DNA from: CAVTPU01 sp963736695
Lineage (GTDB): Bacteria; Actinomycetota; Actinomycetes; Mycobacteriales; Micromonosporaceae
DNA: 64,000 nt
Assembly: GCA_963736695.1 (NCBI GenBank)
Contig: CAVTPU010000004.1
Coordinates: forward strand, 1,054,001-1,118,000
Reading direction: 5' to 3'
The notes beneath the pieces were generated by a model. The model was not told the DNA's origin. It did not search any database and worked only from the letters and a program-made list of their open reading frames with translations. Shown here one piece after another: positions 43,113 to 51,901 of the stretch. Positions within the stretch are counted from its first letter, which is position 1; the number at the start of each line of letters is the position of its first letter. A program made the position numbers and the translations under genes.

Positions 43113-44377
43113 CCACGACGCGAACCCTGGACGACCACACCGTCGTCGCCGAGCCGGCCGTGACTGCGTCCCCCCTGACCTCCCACATCCAGGACTATCT
43201 GCGCCGGGTGCGCGGCGGCGACATGGGCGCACTGCCCGCCGTCATCGGCCTCGTCGTGCTCTGCGTCGTCTTCGCCGTGGCCCGGCCCGTCTTCCTCACC
43301 AGCGCCAACTTCGCGAACCTCCTGCCACAGGCGGCCGCGGTCACCATCATCGCCATGGGGCTCATCTTCGTGCTGCTGCTCGGCGAGATCGACCTGTCGG
43401 CGGGCTTCGCCAGCGGTGTCTGCGCGGCCGTGCTCGCACAGACACTCACAAAGGCCGGATCCCCCTGGTACGTGGCGATTCTCGCCGCCCTGGCGACCGG
43501 CGCGCTCATCGGCCTGGTCCTCGGCACGCTGGTCGCCAAAGCGGGCATCCCCTCATTCGTCGTCACCCTCGCCGCCTTCCTCGCGTTTCAGGGCGTCATG
43601 CTGCAGGTCATCGAGGGCGGCAAGAACATCACCATCACCGACACGGTGATCCTCGCCATCGGAAACAAGACCGTCGGGCCCGAGCTCGGCTGGATCCTGC
43701 TCGCCGTCGGCGTGGCGGCCTACGCCGGGTTGCAGTTCAACCGGTGGCGCAGCCGGCAGGCGCGGGGCCTCGCCACCGAGCCGGTGAGTCTCATCGTCTC
43801 GCGCGTCGCGCTGCTGGCCATCGCGGCCGGCCTGCCCGTCTATGCGCTCAACCTGGAACGCAGCCGCAACCCCGCGCTCACCTCACTGCGAGGCGTGCCG
43901 ATCGTCGTCCCCATCATCGCGGCACTGCTGATTCTGCTGACCTTCGTCCTCAAACGTACCCGTTATGGGTTGCACATCTATGCCGTCGGCGGCAACCTCG
44001 AGGCCGCCCGCCGGGCCGGCATCAAGACCGACCTCATTCGCATCAGCGCCTTCGTCATCTGCTCGGCCACCGCGGCGATCGGCGGCATCATCGCCGCCTC
44101 GCGGGCCGCCTCCGTCGACGCGAACACCGGCGGCAGCCGGGTGCTGCTCTATGCGGTGGGAGCCGCCGTGATCGGTGGCACTAGTCTCTTCGGCGGCAAG
44201 GGTCGAGTGCTCGACGCCGTCCTCGGTGGACTGGTCGTCGCGGTCATCGACAACGGCATGGGCCTCATGGGATACAGCGCGGGAGTCAAGTTGATCATCA
44301 CGGGATCGGTGCTCCTGCTCGCCGCCGGCGTCGACTCGCTGTCACGTCGACGCGCGGCCGCGACCGGAACCCGCTAA
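43109..44377 (+). CDS. xylH: sugar ABC transporter permease (XylH-like)
   Basis: A 422-residue membrane protein with about ten helices, including AVTIIAMGLIFVLLLGEIDL, which carries the GEIDLS motif of ribose/xylose permeases, and RTRYGLHIYAVGGNLEAARR, the cytoplasmic coupling loop. It is intact, unlike its two upstream partners. It starts within the ATPase stop codon (ATGA) and is followed 6 bases later by the ROK regulator. Confidence 0.9.
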   Translation: MTTTRTLDDHTVVAEPAVTASPLTSHIQDYLRRVRGGDMGALPAVIGLVVLCVVFAVARPVFLTSANFANLLPQAAAVTIIAMGLIFVLLLGEIDLSAGFASGVCAAVLAQTLTKAGSPWYVAILAALATGALIGLVLGTLVAKAGIPSFVVTLAAFLAFQGVMLQVIEGGKNITITDTVILAIGNKTVGPELGWILLAVGVAAYAGLQFNRWRSRQARGLATEPVSLIVSRVALLAIAAGLPVYALNLERSRNPALTSLRGVPIVVPIIAALLILLTFVLKRTRYGLHIYAVGGNLEAARRAGIKTDLIRISAFVICSATAAIGGIIAASRAASVDANTGGSRVLLYAVGAAVIGGTSLFGGKGRVLDAVLGGLVVAVIDNGMGLMGYSAGVKLIITGSVLLLAAGVDSLSRRRAAATGTR

Positions 44378-44383
44378 CCCACC

Positions 44384-45598
44384 ATGCGCGCGGGCCCCAG
44401 CCAGGAAGAGATCAGACGGCACAACCTGGGAGTGCTGCTGCGCTATGTGCACGTGCACGGCGCCACCTCCCGAGCCGAACTGACCGCCGCGCTGGGGCTC
44501 AACCGCAGCACCATCGGCGCACTCACCGCCGACCTCGCCGCGGCCGGCCTGGTCCGGGAAGAACTCCCCCGCGACCACGGCCGCGCCGGGCGACCGTCCC
44601 TTGTGGTGCGACCCGAATCACACCGGGCCTATGTCTATGCCTGCAACATCGAAGTCGACCGGGTCACCGCGGCCCGGGTCGCCCTCGGCGGAGTCGTGCT
44701 CGAACGCCGCGAAGTGTCACGCCCACGCGGCGAACGCCCCGCCGCCAAAGTCATCGCACCCATCGCCGAATTCGTCCGGGAAACCGAACGCCACCTGCCC
44801 GACGACACCCGCTGCATCGGGGCCGCCGCCGCCGTCAGCGGCATCGTCAGGCAAGACGACGGCGTCGTGCGACTCGGAAGTCACGTCGGCTGGGTCGACG
44901 AACCACTCGGCGAAGCCCTCAACGAAGCGCTCAACGAATCAGGCCGATCGGACATCTCCTCCGCGCCGCTGGCCGTGCGCAACGACGCCGACCTCGCCGC
45001 GCTCGCCGAACACGTGCGCGGCGTCGCCGCCGGCTGCCGCAACGTCATCTATCTGCACGGCGACGCCGGCATCGGCGGCGGCATCATCGCCGACGGCCGG
45101 CCCGTCACCGGGCACGGCGGCTATGGCGGCGAAGTCGGACACATCGTCGTCAACCCCAACGGCCGGCCCTGCAGCTGCGGCTCACGAGGCTGCTGGGAGA
45201 CCGAAATCGGCGAGTACGCCCTGATCCGCGCCGCCGGTCGCGACGGCACGGGCCGCGAAGCCGTCGCCGCGGTCGTCGACGCCGCCGGCCGCGGCGACGC
45301 CATGGCGCAAGGCGCCCTGCGACAGGTCGGCGACTGGCTCGGATTCGGCGTCGCGAACCTGATCAACATCTTCGACCCCGAGATGGTCATCTTCGGCGGC
45401 ACCCTGCGCGACGTGTTCCTCGGATCGGCGGCCCAGGTGCGGGGCCGACTCAACCGCATGGCGCTGCCCGTCTGCCGGGAACACGTGCGACTGCGCACCC
45501 CGACCCTCGGCGACGACGCGAGCCTGCTCGGCGCCGCCGAACTGGCCTTCGAACGTCTGCTCGCCGACCCACTCGAAGTCGCCGACCCCAAAACCTGA
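44384..45598 (+). CDS. ROK-family transcriptional regulator (XylR-like)
   Basis: A 404-residue protein. The N-terminal winged helix reads RRHNLGVLLRYVHVHGATSR and LGLNRSTIGALTADLAAAGL. The ROK kinase-like domain has VIYLHGDAGIGGGIIADG and the zinc motif CSCGSRGCWE, preceded by GEVGHIVVNP. Its position after the xylose-type transporter suggests it represses these genes until the sugar or its phosphate binds. Confidence 0.92.
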   Translation: MRAGPSQEEIRRHNLGVLLRYVHVHGATSRAELTAALGLNRSTIGALTADLAAAGLVREELPRDHGRAGRPSLVVRPESHRAYVYACNIEVDRVTAARVALGGVVLERREVSRPRGERPAAKVIAPIAEFVRETERHLPDDTRCIGAAAAVSGIVRQDDGVVRLGSHVGWVDEPLGEALNEALNESGRSDISSAPLAVRNDADLAALAEHVRGVAAGCRNVIYLHGDAGIGGGIIADGRPVTGHGGYGGEVGHIVVNPNGRPCSCGSRGCWETEIGEYALIRAAGRDGTGREAVAAVVDAAGRGDAMAQGALRQVGDWLGFGVANLINIFDPEMVIFGGTLRDVFLGSAAQVRGRLNRMALPVCREHVRLRTPTLGDDASLLGAAELAFERLLADPLEVADPKT

Positions 45599-45761
45599 CA
45601 CTCGCCGCCTCCTGCCGCGTCGGTTTTCTTCGTCTCGGCGGGCCACTGGCACTGTTCGTGTCACGTTCGCGCCTGGAAGGTGGGGCTCGGTGAGCGTCGG
45701 CGTCACACTGGTGTGGGGCTGGGCGTTCAGTCATGATGACGGTGGAGAAGGGGGCGATGAG

Positions 45762-45971
45762 ATGGCCGCTGACAACCCGCCGACACCCGATGCTCACGAC
45801 GCCGACACCACTGATGACGATGCACTGATTCGTAGGCAGCGATGGTCTCGCCTGCCCGACAGGCCCGATCCGGGCGACTACGTCGAGACGCAGAGCCAGG
45901 ATCCGCCGCCGAGCGTCTCGCCTGCGGCCGGTGATCCTGACACGAACTGGATGCTGCGCCACTCCGGATAG
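45762..45971 (+). CDS. small uncharacterised protein (69 aa)
   Basis: An acidic, Asp/Pro-rich peptide with the central block ALIRRQRWSRLPDRPDPGDY and the C-terminus TNWMLRHSG. The ATG at 45762 follows GAGAAGGGGG. It has no recognisable domain. It marks the end of the conserved part before the toxin array. Confidence 0.4.
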   Translation: MAADNPPTPDAHDADTTDDDALIRRQRWSRLPDRPDPGDYVETQSQDPPPSVSPAAGDPDTNWMLRHSG

Positions 45972-46079
45972 TCGACGCCGGCCGAAGTAGTGATCGTCAA
46001 ACAGCCTCAGCAGGTCGGTGCGCGACTCAGCAACGTGGGGCGGTCTCCATCCGCCTCGATAACAAAGCGGACTGAACCG

Positions 46080-46502
46080 CTAATCAACGGCGACTCGAAC
46101 CACGACGCTAGGGACACCTGCCTGCCGCAGCCGTTCACCCAGCAACTCGGTTTCAACAAAGGTGCCCTCATATCCGAACAGCCTGAGCCTGCTGGCGGAC
46201 TCCTGAGCATCGTTAAGGCTCTTGTTGAAGACCTGGCGAAATACTTTGAGTATTTCACCCCCGCGCGACTCGCCGTCTTTGAGCCGCAGACAATAGCTCC
46301 CGTGTTGGGACAACAGTTCCTCTCGCAACTTGTCTGGGGCCGGACCCCAATCTCCGTCATCTGAGACTGTCCCGCAGGCGCCACAGCTCCACTCCAACTC
46401 CCAACAAAGTCGGTCGTCGCGAGTAAGTTGCACTGCCCATCCATCGCAAGGACTCCCGCACGTCCGACAATTTCCTAACAGTGTGGCGGCCTGCTCGCTC
46501 AT
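46080..46502 (-). CDS. zinc-ribbon protein with ribosomal L7/L12-like C-terminus
   Basis: A 140-residue protein from the ATG at 46502. The first part has four Cys in two pairs, CRTC and CGAC, around an ELEWSC strand, which fits a zinc ribbon. The last 50 residues (ILKVFRQVFNKSLNDAQESA and LGERLRQAGVPSVVVRV) resemble the C-terminal domain of ribosomal protein L7/L12. It is on the same strand as the immunity genes and is the last gene of the toxin array. It may be an immunity protein or a stray regulator; I cannot decide. Confidence 0.5.
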   Translation of the reverse strand: MSEQAATLLGNCRTCGSPCDGWAVQLTRDDRLCWELEWSCGACGTVSDDGDWGPAPDKLREELLSQHGSYCLRLKDGESRGGEILKVFRQVFNKSLNDAQESASRLRLFGYEGTFVETELLGERLRQAGVPSVVVRVAVD

Positions 46503-46734
46503 GACCAGTCCACAATCGACATATAGGGTTCGATGACACCGTCGACGCGCTCCGACGATCGCTGGAATCCGCCTGACGGCAGGTGGGGCCAACTCACTTG
46601 ACGACACCCAACCGTCGTCGGCCCGTCACCACGACGACTGACCCGCCACCTGCCTACCCACCCCGACCACCGAACCGAGCAACCAGAACTCATGGACCCA
46701 CGGCGCACCGCGTATCCCGAGTTGGCCACGTCGA

Positions 46735-46971
46735 GCCGTCCCATCGGCAGCTTCGCCACCCTACTCACCCCTGCGGACTCGAGCAGGCCGCGACGCGGCC
46801 AACGCGGCGGTCACCCTGTGTTACCACAACGGAACCACAGAAGGCGTGAACACAAAGACCAAACTCATCAAACGCCAAATGTACGGCCGAGCCGGCTTCC
46901 AACTACCACGACACCGAATCCTACTCGGCTGGCCCATCACCGTCCGTCACCACCGAAAGTTCAACAGAGCC
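46735..46971 (+). mobile_element. ISL3-family transposase remnant with right end
   Basis: The C-terminus of an ISL3-type transposase is readable as EGVNTKTKLIKRQMYGRAGF followed by RHRILLG, and upstream pieces (GSFATLL, NAAVTL) lie in two frames. GGCTCTGTTGAACTTTCGG, read on the minus strand and ending at 46971, looks like the terminal inverted repeat. The left part of the element is missing. Confidence 0.7.
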
Positions 46972-47009
46972 GATTTCCCTACAGGCCCCTGGACCCGAGA
47001 CTGGTCTGG

Positions 47010-47365
47010 TACAACGAGATCACCGCCCGTAGCAAGGCACGGATCTCCAAGTTGGGTGTATTCGACAACTGGCACCAGTGTCTCGTGCGTGACGACTACG
47101 CGGACTGGCACCAGTTCGGCGAGACTGCTGGCTGGGTGCCGCAGTGCGGCGATCATCTGATCCGCCATCTGCAAGGTGTGCTCGACCTTGCCCCCGGAGG
47201 TGCAGCAGCGGGCCAGTCAGGTGCAGAAAGCGGGCACAAGACGCCGCTAAACTCGTCGACACCGCCACCAACTCGGGCATCGACGCCGAAGCTTTGGCTG
47301 ACGTCCGGTGGGGTTATGACCAGAGTGTCCTTGTCGGAATCTCAACCAACCTGCCCCGACCCTGA
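47010..47365 (+). mobile_element. IS66-like transposase remnant
   Basis: Two frames carry transposase pieces: KLGVFDNWHQCLVRDDYADW and DHLIRHLQGVLDLAP in one, then AQDAAKLVDTATNSGIDAEA with LADVRWGYDQSVLVGISTNL in another. The order matches the central part of IS66-type transposases. Both ends and the catalytic C-terminal part are gone. It abuts the ISL3 remnant. Confidence 0.6.
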
Positions 47366-47467
47366 CATAAAGGCAATCATTATGGATCCTGATCCACTCG
47401 TTGCCCCACCCCTCTACACGAATCTAAAGAAGTCCGCTTTTCTCATTAATCCTGCAGCCTCATATCC

Positions 47468-47908
47468 TCATGGCAAGGTCCACCGAACTAGTTCGGAAGA
47501 CTCTGGCTCCAGGTCTTCGAATAGGACGAGTGGAGCGTCGTAGGCTCGAATGGCCTCAGCGCCAAACGGCCGACCAGAAACGACAAACCAGTCTCTCGTT
47601 TCTGATAGTCGATACATATCCAAATCCGAGTCATCTGAAATATCAAGACCGAAGTAACTGACCATCCGCGACCGAAACTCCGGCTCGGCACGCCGGATAT
47701 AAATGTCATTCACTATCGGCGGAATGGCCACGAACTTCACGCCGCCAAATGCGATCTCGATGCGAGTCAGCTGACCGCTTGCGATATTGCGATTACTAAC
47801 GAGCACGAGAGTCGTATGTGTGGGCCTGAATGCCCAAACCTGAAACATGCGACCAGGCACGCTGTAACTTTCCTGTGGCCCCTTGAAAGGAAAATGAAAC
47901 CTTGTCAT
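47468..47908 (-). CDS. immunity-like protein, FVVSGRP family
   Basis: A 146-residue protein. It is related to the broken gene at 48415-48819: RPTHTTLVLVSNRN, RIEIAFGGVKFVAIPPIVND and FVVSGRP all have counterparts there. AAGGGG precedes the ATG. Neighbouring copies of one small family in a toxin array suggest immunity genes to related toxins. The fold is unknown. Confidence 0.55.
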   Translation of the reverse strand: MTRFHFPFKGPQESYSVPGRMFQVWAFRPTHTTLVLVSNRNIASGQLTRIEIAFGGVKFVAIPPIVNDIYIRRAEPEFRSRMVSYFGLDISDDSDLDMYRLSETRDWFVVSGRPFGAEAIRAYDAPLVLFEDLEPESSELVRWTLP

Positions 47909-47972
47909 GAGAGCCCCTTAAAGAACAAGCGACTACGCAAGACCCTGCCCTGCCGCCGAGCCCTTATCAGAA

Positions 47973-48308
47973 TCACGAATTCGACAATCCGTCAGAATCA
48001 TGGCGCGAGTTTAAGTATCTCCGCCACAACCTCAATATCCATGGGTTCGCGCTGGGACGCGGCTCTCTATCGACAGCAGGTCCAGGCGCTATCTCGATTG
48101 TGTGGAGAAGGGTCCATGCCATACCGAAACAGTTATCTTCTCCAAAACTTCCGAGCAGCATATGTGCTTCGCCGTCACTTACCGGACGCCTGATCGAAAG
48201 CAGTAGCCGCTCTACTACCTCCAGTCGTTCATCAACGCCATCTGAGTCATCGTTTTCCGACGGCAGAGGTCCAAGTTTACAGAAGGCAACTATCTCATCG
48301 CGAATCAC
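47973..48308 (-). CDS. immunity-like protein, FGEDxCFGxAW family
   Basis: A 111-residue protein starting at GTG, with TGAGGT upstream. The central block SFGEDNCFGMAWTLLHTIEI is nearly repeated in the gene at 53207-53497, and LLSIRRPVSDGEA matches LLDLIERPVTDEEA there. It is helical and acidic. Two copies 5 kb apart in the same toxin array point to an immunity family. Confidence 0.55.
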   Translation of the reverse strand: MIRDEIVAFCKLGPLPSENDDSDGVDERLEVVERLLLSIRRPVSDGEAHMLLGSFGEDNCFGMAWTLLHTIEIAPGPAVDREPRPSANPWILRLWRRYLNSRHDSDGLSNS

Positions 48309-48414
48309 ATGGACCTCACATCAAGTTGAGATAACTCACATGCACCCTATACTTGAGGGAAGCGATCTTTAAGGCTCGATCCCAAAGTCCCCAAATTCTA
48401 CTTGTGATCCTGAT

Positions 48415-48819
48415 CTATTCCACCACTCCCCACTCCATGTCATCGCCGGGCGGCCATTGCTGGTTAAAGTCGAAAAGCGAAGGATCATCCACACTCCTTT
48501 CGGCTTTCCGCCAAGATGGCCGCCCGGACACTACAAAGCTGATCGGCGACATGGGATTTACGAGGTAAATAAACCTACGCTCTTCCTATGCAATATCAAA
48601 ACGATCTCCCACACTGATCTGTTCCATCGATGATGCAGCGCGAACGACCACTCCTTTCATTAGCGGCTGAACGGCCACATAGGATACGTTTCCGAAGTAA
48701 ATTTCGACTCGGCTTGCACCATCAGCTAACGTGCACGGGTCGCTCCGCAGAATGAGCTGGCGATGCGTCGGGTTAAAGCTGGAGAGGCGAAAAATTCGGC
48801 TGGAGGCATACTCCCTCAC
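48415..48819 (-). pseudogene. immunity-like gene of the FVVSGRP family with in-frame TAG
   Basis: The frame codes for FRLSSFNPTHRQLILRSD and RVEIYFGNVSYVAVQPLMKG, meets TAG at 48586-48588, and continues in the same frame with ISFVVSGRPSWRKAERS and DFNQQWPPGDDMEWGVVE before its own stop. Both parts align with the gene at 47468-47908, so this is one gene of about 134 codons with a nonsense mutation. It follows a degraded toxin tip by 17 bases. Confidence 0.55.
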
Positions 48820-48836
48820 AATAAGCTCTCCAAGGC

Positions 48837-49276
48837 TCAGCTAAACGGATTCGGGAGATCAACTTTCTTGCCTTGCCAATACCAATCGATCGACGACCAC
48901 TCGCGATTCCCAAGACGAACCACTCTACCGACAGTAGCAAGCTCCCAGGCAGTCCCGTTGCCGCCGGCTGCGCCACATCTCCAGTCTCCGACCATTGGGA
49001 TCCCCCGCGCGTAGTTGACGTCAAACGCCTCTTTGCTGATCCTGCGACAGCCTTTCCGCCGGGACCAAACAGACCATCCAATGTGAACGAGATTCTTATG
49101 TTGCCGTTCTTCGCAACCGCCGATACCCCGTCCGCCCAAAGGGCAATGACAGGTAGCCTAGTTTGATCATGGTGTTGAGCTGCCGGCCTGTGGCGGGTCT
49201 GGGATACGGTCTCGTCGGCGGGGGTGTCGCAGCGGGCATGCGCCGGTCTGGTTCTTTGAATTGCGGCTGCAAACAC
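48837..49276 (-). pseudogene. degraded Rhs-type toxin C-terminal tip
   Basis: Two frames together give a plausible C-terminus: NGNIRISFTLDGLFGPGGKA in one, then FDVNYARGIPMVGDWRCG, GTAWELATVGRVVRLGNREW and SSIDWYWQGKKVDLPNPFS in the other, ending at a TGA. No start or upstream Rhs sequence is attached. The position just before an immunity-like gene supports the toxin reading. The catalytic class is unknown. Confidence 0.4.
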
Positions 49277-49536
49277 AATCCTTCCAAGTAACGGACCGGC
49301 GTCCTAATTAGATGGACGCTACCCCGGTTAACACCATCGACATATTCCGACGCGCCCCTGATTAACCCTCATTGTTCATCGGTCAGGCCTCTGGGATAGG
49401 GGTGCGTCCACTCACGACCGTTCTAACGCGGCACCGCCACATCAGGTACGTCTACCAAACTTCGGCCACCCGCAGACCGAATAAAAACCTACAAAACTAC
49501 CCATAGACCCCTACCAGACTACCCTCTGAGACCGCT

Positions 49537-49977
49537 TTACCCTATCTCCTCTGCGGCAATTCCCAAGACCAGGCTGTCTAGGGCACCGTGCTCCCGACCC
49601 AGACATGCAACCCAATCAGTCACAACATAGAGATAGCTCCGTTCATCCATCGCCAGAAAGTACCTTCCGCCATCAAGATCGCCAATCGGCGCGAAAGACC
49701 TGTCTAGCTGCAGACTCCATGCGGAGAACCTGCCACTTTCTCCGGAACACAAGACCGGATCCAGCTCGAATGGCGTCTTTGCACAAGAAAGACCAGCACC
49801 TCGTATATTTACGTAGAGTCCGCCGAACTCTGATAAAAAGACACAGGCAGCCCTATGCAGTACAAATCCTTCAGTCTCAAGCAGCCGATGCCAGCCTCCC
49901 GTGTCCACACTCCGGCCGGGCCGCCAGCCGGCATTCCTCAACGCCCGCTCCGTCTCGGATGAAAACGACGTTCCCAC
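49537..49977 (-). CDS. SUKH-3 type immunity protein
   Basis: A 146-residue protein from a GTG start with GGAGG five bases upstream. ALRNAGWRPGRSVDTGGWHR, VFLSEFGGLYVNIRG and PIGDLDGGRYFLAMDE followed by LYVVTDWVACLGR are the conserved blocks of the SUKH-3 group. SUKH proteins neutralise diverse toxins, often nucleic-acid deaminases or nucleases. Its start overlaps the end of a degraded deaminase-like tip. Confidence 0.8.
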   Translation of the reverse strand: MGTSFSSETERALRNAGWRPGRSVDTGGWHRLLETEGFVLHRAACVFLSEFGGLYVNIRGAGLSCAKTPFELDPVLCSGESGRFSAWSLQLDRSFAPIGDLDGGRYFLAMDERSYLYVVTDWVACLGREHGALDSLVLGIAAEEIG

Positions 49978-50406
49978 GTCAACCTCCGGTGCGCCAAATC
50001 AAGCTGAAACCTTTTGGACAAGACTGCACAGCTATCGCAAGGACCGACTGGCAAGCCATACCTTGCGTGTTTCGTCGAACTCCTTACAGTAACCGCCGCA
50101 GCCTCCAAGCCGGTGGGGTCTAACCCCCTATTGAAAGCCTCCGTCAGGCACTGCGGCAAACCACATCACCCGTGGCACGGCCACGCAAAGCCGTCGGTAT
50201 CGAATCGAGCACGTTCCGTACGTCGACGAGCTAACCGCCGGCCGAACAACCTCATCGCAGCTGTGACCAGCGAAAACCCCGGAACGCAATGACCCTGGCG
50301 GATGTGCGCCTCGGTTGATGTCACGGTTGGTGTCAAATACTCGGTCTACATGCGAATGCTTAAATACAGCCAATATGGATGACCCCTCGCGATGCCGCAG
50401 GTCCAT
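49938..50406 (-). pseudogene. degraded deaminase-like toxin tip
   Basis: The minus strand yields FAGHSCDEVV in one frame, NVLDSIPTALRGRATGDVVC in a second, and LEAAAVTVRSS followed by GLPVGPCDSCAVLSKRF in a third. In this order they resemble a YwqJ-like deaminase with a GHxC(A/D)E site and a later PCxxC site. At least two frameshifts separate them. It overlaps the intact SUKH-3 gene. The class assignment is by eye. Confidence 0.4.
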
Positions 50407-50454
50407 GCCCGGATCGACACGCGACTCGAAGGCGTGACGCGAGTCTGACCTGGG

Positions 50455-50943
50455 CTAACCGTCCTTAGGAGTCCACCGCTTCACTACTACCGTCCGGGCA
50501 GCGGCAGCTTTCCACACCTGTATCCGCACTTGCTCCATTGTCGCCGCGTTTTCGTCCGAATTGACATTTGAGCGGCAGGCAACATCCAAGTTCGACTTCG
50601 CCACGCGAACCCGTACCCACCCTGCCGGAATGGTGAACCGGGCTGCCTCAGGCTCATAGTCCGTACACCCCATAACAACCAAGCGACCTGAGGAAACGTG
50701 GAGACTGCCTTCGACCAGGTGATCGAACTCCACGCTGTCATCGACCGGCAGACGATCCAACACCTCCACAACCACTGATACGAAGACGTTCACCACCGTG
50801 CCGACCGCCATGGCGTCACTTCCCACCGCCAACTGGTCTGCGGCTGCCTCCTCAGTCCAAACGCCCCCCAGGTCGGTGGCCGACCCTTCGTCGAACAAGT
50901 GAATCTGGTAGTAATCCGCGAATAGCCGCAACTCATCGCGCAC
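50455..50943 (-). CDS. uncharacterised protein (162 aa), array member
   Basis: From the GTG at 50943 the protein reads RDELRLFADYYQIHLFDEGS, then AVGSDAMAVGTVVNVFVSVV and GRLVVMGCTDYEPEAARFTI, and ends in VVVKRWTPKDG. Alternating hydrophobic residues suggest a mostly beta protein. There is no signal peptide. It resembles conserved hypothetical proteins I recall from other actinomycetes. Its place among immunity genes suggests a related role. Confidence 0.55.
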   Translation of the reverse strand: MRDELRLFADYYQIHLFDEGSATDLGGVWTEEAAADQLAVGSDAMAVGTVVNVFVSVVVEVLDRLPVDDSVEFDHLVEGSLHVSSGRLVVMGCTDYEPEAARFTIPAGWVRVRVAKSNLDVACRSNVNSDENAATMEQVRIQVWKAAAARTVVVKRWTPKDG

Positions 50944-51424
50944 TGGCCCGCCCGTCCTTAGACTGTTTTCGAGGAACACGAATTGTGAGCGGAGACACCT
51001 GGCCTGACAAACGAGCACACGAGCACACGAGCACGCGTAAACGACGCCACCTGGAGACCGCCGCTGCCACCAAATCCAGCAGAAGATTTCCGGTTGGCTC
51101 GCCAGCGACGACGCCACCAACAACCGGCTCACCATCCGTGCCTACATCTCCACCGCAGTCGAATACTGACTCGACGGCCATGACCGTCCTCCGCGATGCC
51201 CTCACCGGCAACCCATGGGCGCCGCCAGCCGCAACAATCCTGGCGTAACCTCGCCAATATCTATCGACGCGGGCACACCCGGGTGCGAGGGGTGAACGTA
51301 TACCTGGCGAATCCTCCACACCGACGACTGGCGACCGCTGAACGCATTCAGCGAAACCATCGCTACCATCGTCGCGCACTGACCCTTTCGTCCACATGCG
51401 CCCAATGTTTAAGAGAAGTGATCT
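50944..51424. other. gene-free degraded stretch
   Basis: I can support no gene here. Short open frames on both strands lack start signals and conserved features. The base composition is like the neighbouring remnants, so it is probably decayed cassette or transposon sequence. Confidence 0.4.
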
Positions 51425-51835
51425 TTAAGGCTCAAGCCCGAAATCTAGAGGCTCCGTCCGGAGCCTCTTCTCTAAAGCCGCATCGATCAGGCTTTCATCC
51501 GGGCGACGCCCTCTTCCCTCCCAGTAATCGACATTCAGGTCCTGTGCGGCGACGTAGTCGTGATCACTGGCCGCAAGCCGCCGCACCAGGGACGCCAGAT
51601 CATGTAGACCGAAGTAGTCGAATGCTGATGCCACCAATTCCATTCGCTCAGGCGAGTAACGGCTCATCGCTCCATCCAGGCCGTTACTCATCACCGCCGA
51701 ATCGAAGCCTCCAAGATAGCAGAGATGCCTGATAGCCAATGGCTTTCCGTCAGTGACATGATCGCCTTCAAGTTCCACCCGTAGCGCGAGATCAAGGCTG
51801 TCGTTCCAAATTTCTACTCCCAAAGGGCTCAACAT
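51425..51835 (-). CDS. DMP19/DUF4375-like immunity protein
   Basis: A 136-residue protein from the ATG at 51835, supported by GAGGAGG upstream. YLGGFDSAVMSNGLDGAMSR and VASAFDYFGLHDLASLVRRL resemble the DMP19 fold, whose members mimic DNA or bind toxins. The C-terminus is EPLDFGLEP. It is followed by decayed sequence and preceded by an IS701 remnant, so its toxin has been lost. Confidence 0.55.
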   Translation of the reverse strand: MLSPLGVEIWNDSLDLALRVELEGDHVTDGKPLAIRHLCYLGGFDSAVMSNGLDGAMSRYSPERMELVASAFDYFGLHDLASLVRRLAASDHDYVAAQDLNVDYWEGRGRRPDESLIDAALEKRLRTEPLDFGLEP

Positions 51836-51901
51836 TCTTCGCCTCCTCGTTATCATTTTGGAAGCGGTAGCCCGGCTTCTAGTACGGCAGCCGCCAATGG
51901 T

